Shown piece after piece: positions 8,728 through 17,356 of a DNA stretch of 53,138 bases. Origin of the DNA: Gammaproteobacteria bacterium (GTDB lineage Bacteria > Pseudomonadota > Gammaproteobacteria > HK1); contig JAJDUQ010000107.1 of NCBI GenBank assembly GCA_022826505.1, forward strand, positions 1 through 53,138, in the 5' to 3' direction. Both the position numbers and the translations under genes were made by a program. A model generated the notes under the pieces. That model did no database searches and was not told the DNA's origin. It worked only from the letters and a program-made list of their open reading frames with translations. Position 1 is the stretch's first letter, and every line of letters starts with the position of its first letter.

Positions 8728-10574
8728 CCGGGCCTGCGTTCGCCGCCCCGGTCGGAAACCGGCGAGAGTCCCGAGCGACACCGGCCTCCGGCGACCCGTC
8801 GCGTGGTCGTCTCGCCGGCGCCCGCGACGATGCTCCGCAGACGCAGTCCCGGCCGGCCGCCCCAAGCGGCACTCGACCGTCCGGGCAACGAATCGAGGAA
8901 CTGCTGGTCGCCAAGGGCGTGGTCAGCGAGGACCAGATTCGAATCGCGCTCATCGAACAGCGGCGTCGCCACGAGCCCCTCGGGCGCATCCTGGTGCGAT
9001 TCGGATTCGCCACCGAAGGGGTGATTCGCGACGTGCTGGCCGGCGTGCTCGGATACGACAGCGTCGATCTGTCCAAGGTCCTGATCGACAGCGACGTGGT
9101 CGAGCGCGTGCCACGGGAGATCGCGGTGCGCTATCGCGTGCTCGCGCTCACCTGCGACGCACAGTCGCGGCGCCTGACCGTCGCGACGGTGGATCCGTAC
9201 AACGTCATCGCCCTGGATCAGGTGCGGGCGTTGTTCGACCCGGGGGTGGAAATCCGGCCGGTGCTCGCGGGCGAGGGGGAGATCGACAAGGCAATCGAAC
9301 AGTTCTACGGGCACGAGCTGTCGGTCGACGGCATCCTGCGTGAAATCGAGACAGGCGAGATCGACCCGCGAGTCCTGGAGGCCGGGAGCGACGAGTACAG
9401 CCAGCCGGTGGTGCGGCTCGTCAATGCCCTGCTCGCCGATGCCGTCAAGCGGGGAGCGTCGGATCTCCATTTCGAGCCTGCGCAGGAATTCCTCCGAATT
9501 CGCTATCGAATCGACGGGGTGTTGCGCCAGGTCCGCAGCCTCCATCGCGACCACTGGGCCGCGATAGCGGTTCGGCTGAAGGTGATGGCGTCGATGAACA
9601 TCGCGGAACGACGCCTGCCTCAGGACGGACGGATCTCGCTGTCGGTCATGGGGCGCGAGGTCGATTTCCGGGTCTCGTCGCTGCCGACCATCCACGGCGA
9701 GAACATCGTGCTGAGGGTGCTCGATCGACACAGCGGCATCGTGGCTCTCGACCGTCTCGGACTGCACGAGGACGCGCTCGCGGTGCTACGGCTGATGATG
9801 GCCCGCCCCGAGGGAATCCTCCTGGTGACCGGGCCGACCGGCAGCGGGAAGTCCACAACACTGTATTCGATGCTGAATCATCTCGACACGGAGTCCGTCA
9901 ACATCATGACGCTGGAGGATCCGGTCGAGTACCCGATGGGAAGGGTCCGCCAGACATCCGTCAACGAGGCGGTCCGTCTGACCTTCGCAAGCGGTGTGCG
10001 AAGCCTGCTGCGGCAGGATCCCGACATCATCCTGGTTGGCGAAATTCGCGATACGGAGACCGCGGACATGGCCTTCCGGGCTGCGATGACCGGTCATCAG
10101 GTCTATTCGACGCTGCATGCGAACTCCGCGGCCGGCGCGATCGCGCGGCTGATCGAGACCGGGGTGTCGACCGAAGTCATGGCCGGCAACATCATCGGGA
10201 TCGTCGGGCAACGGCTGGTTCGCAGGTTGTGCCGTCATTGCCGAGTGCCGTACGAGCCCGCGGGGCCGGAGTGCCGGATCCTCGGATTCGAGGCGAACCG
10301 GAAGGCCCCGACGGTGTTCCGCGCGGCCGGATGCGAACGGTGCGAGCAACGCGGCTATCGGGGTCGGCTCGCGTTGCTGGAACTGCTCAGGTTCGACGCC
10401 GAAATAGACGACATGGTCTCGCGACGAGCGACCACGCTGGAAATATCCAGGGCCGCGCACGCGAAGGGCTTTCGACCTCTCGCCCAGGATGGCATCCGCA
10501 GGGTGCTGGAGGGTCTGACGACCCTGGATGAAGTGTCCCGCGTGGTCGATCTCACCAATCGGGTCGGCGGGTGA
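8724..10574 (+). CDS. mshE: MSHA/type II assembly ATPase MshE
   Basis: A cytoplasmic hexameric motor of 616 residues that powers pilin polymerisation. After a disordered 50-residue leader come two MshEN-type segments: IEELLVAKGVVSEDQ near 56 and PLGRILVRFGFATEG near 85. In relatives this domain binds c-di-GMP. The ATPase core has Walker A GPTGSGKST near 370, an Asp box (TLEDPVEY), Walker B IILVGEIRD near 435 and a His box (HQVYSTLHAN). A zinc-binding tetracysteine follows: CRHC near 503 and CERC near 537. All catalytic elements are present. The first MshEN segment reads RIE where the family consensus has R-L-G, so ligand binding may be altered. It overlaps the gene before it by four bases and is followed by the GspF-type gene. 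Confidence 0.92.
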   Translation: MTGPAFAAPVGNRRESRATPASGDPSRGRLAGARDDAPQTQSRPAAPSGTRPSGQRIEELLVAKGVVSEDQIRIALIEQRRRHEPLGRILVRFGFATEGVIRDVLAGVLGYDSVDLSKVLIDSDVVERVPREIAVRYRVLALTCDAQSRRLTVATVDPYNVIALDQVRALFDPGVEIRPVLAGEGEIDKAIEQFYGHELSVDGILREIETGEIDPRVLEAGSDEYSQPVVRLVNALLADAVKRGASDLHFEPAQEFLRIRYRIDGVLRQVRSLHRDHWAAIAVRLKVMASMNIAERRLPQDGRISLSVMGREVDFRVSSLPTIHGENIVLRVLDRHSGIVALDRLGLHEDALAVLRLMMARPEGILLVTGPTGSGKSTTLYSMLNHLDTESVNIMTLEDPVEYPMGRVRQTSVNEAVRLTFASGVRSLLRQDPDIILVGEIRDTETADMAFRAAMTGHQVYSTLHANSAAGAIARLIETGVSTEVMAGNIIGIVGQRLVRRLCRHCRVPYEPAGPECRILGFEANRKAPTVFRAAGCERCEQRGYRGRLALLELLRFDAEIDDMVSRRATTLEISRAAHAKGFRPLAQDGIRRVLEGLTTLDEVSRVVDLTNRVGG

Positions 10575-10584
10575 GAGCGGTCCC

Positions 10585-11787
10585 GTGCCCGTGATGCGGT
10601 ACAAGGCGATGGACGAGCGGGGCCGCAAGCACACCGGTGAGATCGAGGCGGCGAATGCGACGGATCTGGAAACGCGCCTCGCGCGGCTCGGGCTCGACCT
10701 GATCACCTTCCGGGAGGGGAAATCGCGACGGACGCTCGGCACGGGAAGGGTGCGCCGCGGAGATCTCGTCGGTTTCTGCTTCCACATGGAGCAGCTCATG
10801 ACGGCGGGCGTGCCGGTGATCGAGGGCCTCGCGACGCTGCGCGACTCGGCCGGCAACCCCCGCCTGCGCGAAGTGCTCGCCGGCATGGTCGAATCGGTGG
10901 AAGGGGGCGAGACCCTCTCCGGAGCGATGCGTGAGCATCCGCGGGTGTTCGGGGACGTCTTCGTCAACCTGGTTCGGGCCGGCGAGTTGTCGGGTCGGGT
11001 CGGCGAGGTTCTCGGCAGCCTCAACGAGCACCTGAAGTGGCAGAACGAGCAGATGTCCCTCATGCGGCGCCTGCTCATGTACCCGGCCATCGCCGGTACG
11101 GTGGTCATGCTCGTCGTGTTCTTCCTGATGGCCTACCTCGTGCCGCAACTCGTGTCGTTCATCGAGGGCATGGGTCGAGAGCTGCCGGCCCATACCCGTG
11201 TGCTCATCCTCGTCTCGGATGCCTTCGTCGCGTACTGGTACCTGGTTCTCGCCGCACCATTCGTCATGTTCGCTCTCGTTCACGCCGTGTGCCGGGCGAG
11301 TCCCGTCGCGGCGTACGCTCTGGACGATTTCAAGCTGCGAACCTGGCTGATCGGTCCCGTCATGAAGAGGATCATCCTCGCCCGGTTCGCGGGCAGCTTC
11401 GCACTGCTCTACGCATCGGGAATTACGGTGCTGGAGTGCATCCGCATCTGCGAGGGCATCGCCGGGAACCGGGCGGTCGCGGAGGCCACCCGCCAGGCCG
11501 GCAGGAAGATTGCCGAGGGCGCGAGCATCAGTGCGGGGTTCGAGGCGACCGGATTGTTCTCTCCGCTCGTGCTGCGGATGCTCCGGCTCGGGGAGAGCAC
11601 CGGCGGGCTGGACACCGCGTTGCTGAACGTGAGCCGGTACTACAACCGCGGCGTCACGGAATCGATGGAGCAACTGCAGGCGATGCTCGGACCGACGATC
11701 ACCCTGGCCCTCGGCGCCGTCCTGTTCTGGGTGATCGTCTCGGTTCTCGGTCCCATCTACGACCTGATCACGGCAATCGGCGTCTGA
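10585..11787 (+). CDS. mshG: Inner-membrane platform protein MshG (GspF/PilC family)
   Basis: About 400 residues, the polytopic platform that couples the MshE motor to pilin extraction. The N-terminus reads MPVMRYKAMDERGR, the usual start of GspF proteins, when GTG at 10585 is used; a GAGAG box lies 7 bases upstream. ATG at 10594 is the alternative. Two T2SSF repeats are visible: the first around FCFHMEQLMTAGVPVIEGL, the second around FAGSFALLYASGITVLECI. Hydrophobic spans are near 11095-11160, 11215-11290 and 11700-11775. Its stop shares one base with the next start (TGATG). Confidence 0.9.
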   Translation: MPVMRYKAMDERGRKHTGEIEAANATDLETRLARLGLDLITFREGKSRRTLGTGRVRRGDLVGFCFHMEQLMTAGVPVIEGLATLRDSAGNPRLREVLAGMVESVEGGETLSGAMREHPRVFGDVFVNLVRAGELSGRVGEVLGSLNEHLKWQNEQMSLMRRLLMYPAIAGTVVMLVVFFLMAYLVPQLVSFIEGMGRELPAHTRVLILVSDAFVAYWYLVLAAPFVMFALVHAVCRASPVAAYALDDFKLRTWLIGPVMKRIILARFAGSFALLYASGITVLECIRICEGIAGNRAVAEATRQAGRKIAEGASISAGFEATGLFSPLVLRMLRLGESTGGLDTALLNVSRYYNRGVTESMEQLQAMLGPTITLALGAVLFWVIVSVLGPIYDLITAIGV

Positions 11788-13382
11788 TGGCGGTCGGGCG
11801 CGTCTTCGTCGTTTCGAACGCCGGGCTGACTGCCTACCATCGTCATGGTTCGGAGCTGAGCGATCCCTTCTCGTTCGATGCGGACGAGGAAGGACTGGTG
11901 CGATTCGAGCGTTATCTCGAGCGTCGTCCGCACGACGTTACCTGCGTCATCGCCGACGTGGTGGAGGAGGAGTTCCGCGAAGAGACGGTTCCGCACGCGT
12001 TCCCCTGGGATCGACGCGGGCAGATTCGTGCCAGGGCGGCCCGGGTGTTCCCGGGGGTGCGCTACCTGCACGCGGGGTGGCTGGGACGGGAACCGAGCGG
12101 CCGGCGGGACGACCGCGTGCGGCTCAGCGCGATCACTCGCACCGAAGTGCTCGCCCCCTGGCTCGCGCCGATCGCGCGGCATGCGGCTCCCCTGGCCGGC
12201 ATCTGCTCCCCGGCCCTGCTCACCGAGGCGATGCTGAAAGCCATCGAAGCCGAGGGCGATCACGTGCTGGTGGTCTCGCTTCAGTCCGGCGGGGGCCTCC
12301 GGCAGACATGTTTCCGGCACGGGAAGCTCCGATTTTCGCGCCTGGCGGCGGCTCCCGACCCCGCCGAGGGCGAGTTCGCGTCGAACCTCCTGGCCGAGAT
12401 CGGGCGAACGCGCCGTTACGTGGACACCATGCGCACCGGACCGCGCGACCATCGCCTCGATGTCCACGTGATGAGTCACGGAAGGCCGCTCGATGCATTG
12501 CGGCGCAAGCTTCGTGGCGACGCCGGGGACGAGCTCCGAGCCGCGCCGAGCCTCGCGGATCTGGCCGTGGTCGCCCGCAAGCTCGGAATGCGCCGATGGG
12601 GCGGCGAGCCGACCGCGGACCGACTGTTCGCTCATCTCCTTGCAATGCGCGCACCGGGAAACCACTACGCATCCCCGGAGGAGAGGAGGCGCTTTGCGAC
12701 GCTGCGTGTCCGCTCGCGGCTGAGGACGGCAGGCGCGGGACTGGTCCTCGGTGGGTGCCTTCTTGGCGCCGTCCGGCTCCTCGAGGGAGTCGTCGCCGCC
12801 GGCAACTCCCAGTCGCTTGCGCTGCAGACGATGATCTACGAGGCGCGGTACCGAGCGGCTCGAGCTTCCCTGCCGCCGGCCCCGGCGGAGCCGGCCGAGC
12901 TTGAACGCGTGGTATCCGCGGTGAACGTCCTGCAGAGCCGGCGCGCGGATCCGATCGATGTGCTTGCGCTGGTCAGTGACGTCCTGTCCGGCTTTCCGAA
13001 AGTGCGGGTCGAGGGTCTCGCGTGGCGGGTGAGCGACGATGCGCAGGCGCCGGTCGGCGGAGAGACCGATGCACGCGCCGGTGCAGAGTCCCCCGGAGAC
13101 GAGGCGTCGCCGGATCCGTCCCACCTGTTTCAGATCGTGCGCGTCAGTGCGCGCATCGAACCATTCGATGGCGACTACCGGGCCGCAATCGACACTGTCC
13201 GACGGTTCGCCGATGCGCTCGCTCTGTCCTCCCGCGTCGAGCAGGTCCGGATCCTGACCCTGCCGCTGGAGCTGAGCTCGGAGCATGTGCTCAGCGGAGA
13301 CGCGGACGTCCCGTCCGAAGGCGCGAGCTTCGAGGTCCGGGTGGTGCGGCGGGTCACCGTGCCCGGCACGGAGGCAGTCTGA
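11787..13382 (+). CDS. PilM/PilN-like (GspL-like) inner-membrane assembly protein
   Basis: A 531-residue protein in the slot where MSHA and type IV pilus loci carry MshI/PilM-PilN. The first 310 residues are cytoplasmic, starting VFVVSNAGLTAYHRHG, and contain VLVVSLQSGGGLRQTCFR, which looks like one strand-turn-strand of an actin-like fold. One membrane helix lies near residues 316-338 (AGLVLGGCLLGAVRLLEGV). The periplasmic part resembles PilN/GspL C-terminal ferredoxin-like domains (LFQIVRVSARIEPFDGDY). I cannot see all actin-fold motifs, so the PilM part is tentative. It starts inside the mshG stop codon and ends 4 bases before the next gene. Confidence 0.55.
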   Translation: MAVGRVFVVSNAGLTAYHRHGSELSDPFSFDADEEGLVRFERYLERRPHDVTCVIADVVEEEFREETVPHAFPWDRRGQIRARAARVFPGVRYLHAGWLGREPSGRRDDRVRLSAITRTEVLAPWLAPIARHAAPLAGICSPALLTEAMLKAIEAEGDHVLVVSLQSGGGLRQTCFRHGKLRFSRLAAAPDPAEGEFASNLLAEIGRTRRYVDTMRTGPRDHRLDVHVMSHGRPLDALRRKLRGDAGDELRAAPSLADLAVVARKLGMRRWGGEPTADRLFAHLLAMRAPGNHYASPEERRRFATLRVRSRLRTAGAGLVLGGCLLGAVRLLEGVVAAGNSQSLALQTMIYEARYRAARASLPPAPAEPAELERVVSAVNVLQSRRADPIDVLALVSDVLSGFPKVRVEGLAWRVSDDAQAPVGGETDARAGAESPGDEASPDPSHLFQIVRVSARIEPFDGDYRAAIDTVRRFADALALSSRVEQVRILTLPLELSSEHVLSGDADVPSEGASFEVRVVRRVTVPGTEAV

Positions 13383-13386
13383 GTCG

Positions 13387-13992
13387 ATGCGCGCAATCGA
13401 CTGGCGGGCACTGCGCGGCTCCATCGTTCTGTTCGCGTTCGCTCTGGCGATCGGCGTGGCCGCGGCCGGCAGCGCGGTACGGTTTCACGGTGCCGCGTCA
13501 CGCAGCCACGACGCGCAGAAGCAGAGACTGGAATCGATACGAGCCCGGCATCGGACCATCGACGAGCAGAGGTGGCTCGTCGAGTCCCGGCTTCCGGAGT
13601 TCCGGGCGCTGGAAGCGGCCGGAGTCATCGGCGAGGAGCAGCGACTGACATGGATCGAAACCCTGCAGGAGGTGGCCGCTCGCGTGGGGTTGCCTTCGCT
13701 GCGCTACCGAATCGAACCGCGGACCTCGTACGGGGCCGATCCCGATCTCGACAGCGATGCCTATCGCCCGTTCTCGTCGGTGGTACGGGTCGAGGCGGGA
13801 CTGCTGCACGAGGGCGACTTCGAGCGCCTGATGCGCGGCCTCGCAACACGAAGGGCGGGGCTGTATCGCATCGAGCGCTGCGATCTCCGCCGTGCGGGGC
13901 CGAGCTTCGTGATGCGCGCCGGCGCCGTCAACCTGGCTGCCGAGTGCGATCTGCGGTGGATCACGTTCGAACGCGCCGAGGAGCGGCCGTGA
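13387..13992 (+). CDS. PilO/MshJ-like bitopic assembly protein
   Basis: A 201-residue protein with one N-terminal membrane helix (residues about 11-28, SIVLFAFALAIGVAAAG). A heptad-rich segment follows (about 40-75), then a compact periplasmic domain containing LTWIETLQEVAARVGLPSL. The layout of helix, coiled coil and small alpha/beta domain, next to a PilN-like gene, matches PilO/MshJ/GspM. These pair with PilN in the alignment complex between inner membrane and secretin. Sequence identity to named members is not obvious to me. It starts 4 bases after the previous stop. Confidence 0.55.
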   Translation: MRAIDWRALRGSIVLFAFALAIGVAAAGSAVRFHGAASRSHDAQKQRLESIRARHRTIDEQRWLVESRLPEFRALEAAGVIGEEQRLTWIETLQEVAARVGLPSLRYRIEPRTSYGADPDLDSDAYRPFSSVVRVEAGLLHEGDFERLMRGLATRRAGLYRIERCDLRRAGPSFVMRAGAVNLAAECDLRWITFERAEERP

Positions 13993-14092
13993 GCCGGTCG
14001 GTTCCAACACCGTCCCGGGGGCGCGGAGCCGCTTCGCGATCTCCCGGATGGTCCGCCGATCGCGCGTTGTCCGATTGGACGGCGGGTGTCGC

Positions 14093-14851
14093 ATGTCCGG
14101 GGCCTCGACCGTGAGTCGACGCGAGCGCAGACGACCGGCACTGGCGGGCATGCTCGGGAGCGCTCTTCTGTGCACTCTTCCGGCGGTCGAGGCCCACGCG
14201 CAGACCCGTATCGGACGGCTGTTTTCCAGTCCGGAGCAGCGAGTCGAGCTCGATCGGCTCCGTCACGGATACGACGACGGACAGGACGCGAAGCCGGTGG
14301 TCGATCGGACCGGAGGCGAATTCCGGTTCGAGTCGACGCGCCGGTCTTCGGCTCTTGCCGTGACGTTCAACGGGGTCATCCTCCGCAGCGACGGCCACCG
14401 GGTGGCATGGGTCGATGGAGTGGAGACCGCCGAGGGAGCAACGACCCCGGCCGGGGTCCGCATCGACGCGGATCACACCCCCGGCGGGCGGCTGCGCATC
14501 CGGTTGTCGCATGCCCGATCCAGCGCGATCCTGGCGCCGGGCCAGTTCGTCGGCGACGGTGGGCGGGCGCGCGAGGCGTACGAGTCGCGTTCCGACCGCG
14601 CCACCGTCGGAAATTTCGGCAGGCACGAGGCTGATCCCCATGGCGGAGCAAGAGCAGAGGACGCCGTTGCATCGGCCGGGCTGCCGGAATGGGGCTCGGC
14701 CGAGGAAATGGCGACAGACCTGGTGCCGCAATCTTCGCCAAGGGCGCGAACCGGCACCTCCGTACTCGGTACGCGCGTGCTGGACGTACAGCCGGCCGGT
14801 GACGGAATGCGCATGGAGGGCGCTCCGGCAAAATCGGATTCGGGGGGTTGA
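14093..14851 (+). CDS. MshK-like secreted protein
   Basis: About 252 residues with a signal peptide: basic SRRERRRPALAG, a hydrophobic core, then EAHAQ. The mature start IGRLFSSPEQRVELDRLR resembles a conserved opening in small periplasmic proteins of MSHA-like loci. It is followed by FNGVILRSDGHRVAWVDG, like the MshK/PilP-type beta segment. The last 100 residues look disordered. Starts at ATG 14048, ATG 14093 and GTG 14111 are all in frame; 14093 or 14111 gives the best signal peptide. A 100-base gap separates it from the previous gene. Role inferred from position: periplasmic link to the secretin. Confidence 0.5.
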   Translation: MSGASTVSRRERRRPALAGMLGSALLCTLPAVEAHAQTRIGRLFSSPEQRVELDRLRHGYDDGQDAKPVVDRTGGEFRFESTRRSSALAVTFNGVILRSDGHRVAWVDGVETAEGATTPAGVRIDADHTPGGRLRIRLSHARSSAILAPGQFVGDGGRAREAYESRSDRATVGNFGRHEADPHGGARAEDAVASAGLPEWGSAEEMATDLVPQSSPRARTGTSVLGTRVLDVQPAGDGMRMEGAPAKSDSGG

Positions 14852-14915
14852 CGAGCCGGAAGGTTACGGCTCCTCGGAATGCGTGTAAGGTGCATCACAC
14901 CATCAGGGAGTTCAC

Positions 14916-15119
14916 GTGGACAGCAGCACAATTGCTATCATCGTCTCCGTCGTCGCAGTGGGTGCGACGCTCGGCATCGGGCTTGCGACGCTCATCGTTC
15001 CGTCCTTGCGCGATCTTCGCCGCGACGTGGCCGATCTGCGAGAACGCATGGCGCGTATCGAGGGACTGTTCGAGGGGTTCACACGCCAGGGAAATTCCGG
15101 CCGTGAGGTGACCCCGTGA
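14916..15119 (+). CDS. Small membrane-anchored coiled-coil protein
   Basis: A 67-residue protein beginning at GTG 14916 with a clear AGGGAG ribosome site just upstream. Residues 5-27 form one membrane helix (IAIIVSVVAVGATLGIGLAT). Residues 30-52 form a charged amphipathic helix (LRDLRRDVADLRERMARIEG) likely to make a coiled coil. Small proteins of this layout are widespread in Proteobacteria, without known function. Its place between the alignment-complex and pilin genes suggests an accessory role, but that is only context. Confidence 0.7.
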   Translation: MDSSTIAIIVSVVAVGATLGIGLATLIVPSLRDLRRDVADLRERMARIEGLFEGFTRQGNSGREVTP

Positions 15120-15334
15120 CCCCGTCCGATTGGCGGATTGTCCAGCTCATGAGCGCCGGTGGGCCGCCGGACGAATCCGAGTTCGACACCGGTACGCGCC
15201 CGAGTCCGACATCGAGCGGGACCTGAGCCGATTCCGAACGGCGCGCGTCCCGGCGCAGCATCTCCTTCCCGAAGCAGAAAGCCGCCGGCTTGTCCCGGCC
15301 GCGGCTCGCGCGCTCGAAACGCCTCGCGTCGACC

Positions 15335-17356
15335 ATGGAACGTTCCCACCCGGCGAGATGTCTTCATCAATCGGCTCCGCTCCGGTGCGAGGGTCGCCGC
15401 CGGCAGCGCGGGGCGGTTCTGCTGGCGGCGCTGACCGCGACGGTCCTGGCCGGCACGGGCCTTCTGCTCGCCGGTCTGGACGGCAACGCGGCAGTGCGGG
15501 CGAGGGAGTCCGCCGTTACCACGCGGGCGCTCGCGCAGGCCAGACGGGCGCTCATCGGCTGGTCGGTCGGGTCCGGCCTCGTCGGCAGTGGGGAGGAACA
15601 CGTGCCCGGGGTCCTGCCCTTTCCGGACCGCAATTCCGACCCGAACGGCTACGACGGCGAGGCCGACTGCGTGACGAGCGGGCTGTCGGACCGACATCTG
15701 ATCGGCCGGCTCGCATGGGCCGGCGAGCGCTCTCCGTGTCCGAATCGGGACCTTGGCGTCGAGATTCGCGACGGGTCCGGCGAGGCGCTGTGGTACGCGG
15801 TGTCGCGCAATCTCGTCAACCACCGCGGGGGAAGCGCCTCCGACCCGCCGATCAATCCCGGCCTGCTGGACGGAACCCCCGCGTACCCCTGGCTCAGGGT
15901 GATCGACGCGAGCGGCAGGGTCCTGACCGGAACCGACGGCGAGCCACTCGAGATCGCCGCCGTCATCATCGCACCGGGGGCGGCGCTGCCAGGCCAGGTC
16001 CGGACCGGTCCGGGTCCCGGTCCCTCCCACTATCTGGACGCGGTCACCGTGAACGGAACGACCTGGGACAACGCCGATTCCGACGGCTGCCGCGACTCCG
16101 TCACCGGAGCGCACGCGCATGCGGACTGCCCCGGCGGCGCCGGCGAGGAGTTCATCCTGTATCCGGACTCTCGCGATACCGGTACCGATTCGGATTCGTT
16201 CAACGACCGTATCGCCTACATCACGACCGAAGAGCTCCTTCGCGCGGTCGAGACGCGAGCCCTCGGCGCGATGGCCGTCGTTCTGGAGGGGTATCGGGCC
16301 CGACACGGCGCGTATCCGTGGCTGGCGCCGTACGCCGGGGATCCAGGTGCGGACCCGCTGAGCACGATCGTGTTTCACTCGAAGGTGGACGGTGCCGGAG
16401 GCACCCGGCACGGGATGCTGCCTGTTCACGCCCTGCCCGGACAGCTCTTCGACACGGGATATACCCTGCGCTGGACGATCGATTCGGGTGCCGCAATCGC
16501 CACCACCGACCCGTCGTCGGCCGGGACGACGCCGGCGCCGTCCGACGCCGAGCTGTACGCGCTCGCATCCGCGGTGCCCCAGACCACGACCGGGCCCGTC
16601 GCATGCGCGTGGAACGGCGACGACGGCGTTCGCTGCGCGGGCGAGTCGTATCGATACGCTCCGGGAACCACCTTCACCTGGAGCGGTACGGTCCTTCAGG
16701 AGCGGGAGGTGCAGGTCGAGCACGACGAGGCGCTCTGGACCTTCCCCGACGGATTGGGCGCCACCGGGGCGCACCCGAGCGCGACGTCGCCGCGCACCCG
16801 CACCGTGACCGAGACCGCGAACCTGCCGGCGTCGTTCGCCGCGACGGTCAGAGGACGCAACTACGAATTCGCCTGCGTCGACTCCGCCTGTTCCGCCACC
16901 ACCGCCGTCGCAATGTCCGTGGAACGCACCCTGACCGTGGACACCGGCACCATCGCGACGTTCACCTTCACCGATCTGGAGTATGACCTCAGTGTCGCCC
17001 GGGACGGCATCCCAAGGTGGTTCGTCGACAACGACTGGTACCGGTACGTTCGTGCCTCCGTCTCCGGCGAGGAGACGGCGGCGGCCGGCTCCCCGGGCCG
17101 GTGCATTGGATCGGGCTCGGGTTGCCTGACCGTCGACGCGTCGGGCATTGCGCGCAACGACGTGGCCGCGTTTCTCGTCGGAGCCGGGCCGGCGCTCCCG
17201 GGCCAGACCCGCGACGGGTGCGGGACCGCCTGTCCGGCGGCGTACTTCGAGCCGCCGGCCAACGCCGCCGGGGGCGATACGGCCACACGGGCGATGCTCG
17301 CCGCGGACTTCAACGATCAGGTTCGGGTGGTCGGACCGCCGGGGACGATTCCGTGA
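15335..17356 (+). CDS. Very large pilin-like minor subunit (about 673 residues)
   Basis: After a basic leader the protein has RQRGAVLLAALTATVLAGTG, a pilin-type N-terminal helix. It follows a glycine but lacks the usual phenylalanine and Glu5, a feature of tip subunits such as GspK and PilX. The next part (VPGVLPFPDRNSDPNGYDG, DGSGEALWYAVSRN) resembles pilin-like proteins found beside type II-like loci. A second pilin-like stretch near residue 315-345 contains YRARHGAYPWLAPY. The C-terminal half is beta-rich with paired cysteines (CVDSACS, CGTACPAA). Length is several times that of a normal pilin, so it may be a tip adhesin or tip-complex subunit. Start is uncertain (15290 also in frame). It overlaps the next gene by four bases (GTGA). 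Confidence 0.6.
   Translation: MERSHPARCLHQSAPLRCEGRRRQRGAVLLAALTATVLAGTGLLLAGLDGNAAVRARESAVTTRALAQARRALIGWSVGSGLVGSGEEHVPGVLPFPDRNSDPNGYDGEADCVTSGLSDRHLIGRLAWAGERSPCPNRDLGVEIRDGSGEALWYAVSRNLVNHRGGSASDPPINPGLLDGTPAYPWLRVIDASGRVLTGTDGEPLEIAAVIIAPGAALPGQVRTGPGPGPSHYLDAVTVNGTTWDNADSDGCRDSVTGAHAHADCPGGAGEEFILYPDSRDTGTDSDSFNDRIAYITTEELLRAVETRALGAMAVVLEGYRARHGAYPWLAPYAGDPGADPLSTIVFHSKVDGAGGTRHGMLPVHALPGQLFDTGYTLRWTIDSGAAIATTDPSSAGTTPAPSDAELYALASAVPQTTTGPVACAWNGDDGVRCAGESYRYAPGTTFTWSGTVLQEREVQVEHDEALWTFPDGLGATGAHPSATSPRTRTVTETANLPASFAATVRGRNYEFACVDSACSATTAVAMSVERTLTVDTGTIATFTFTDLEYDLSVARDGIPRWFVDNDWYRYVRASVSGEETAAAGSPGRCIGSGSGCLTVDASGIARNDVAAFLVGAGPALPGQTRDGCGTACPAAYFEPPANAAGGDTATRAMLAADFNDQVRVVGPPGTIP

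Noticed and set aside
15130-16986. 618-codon plus-strand frame over the large pilin gene
   Set aside because: Arginine-rich product in a shifted frame; the competing frame has a pilin helix and paired cysteines.
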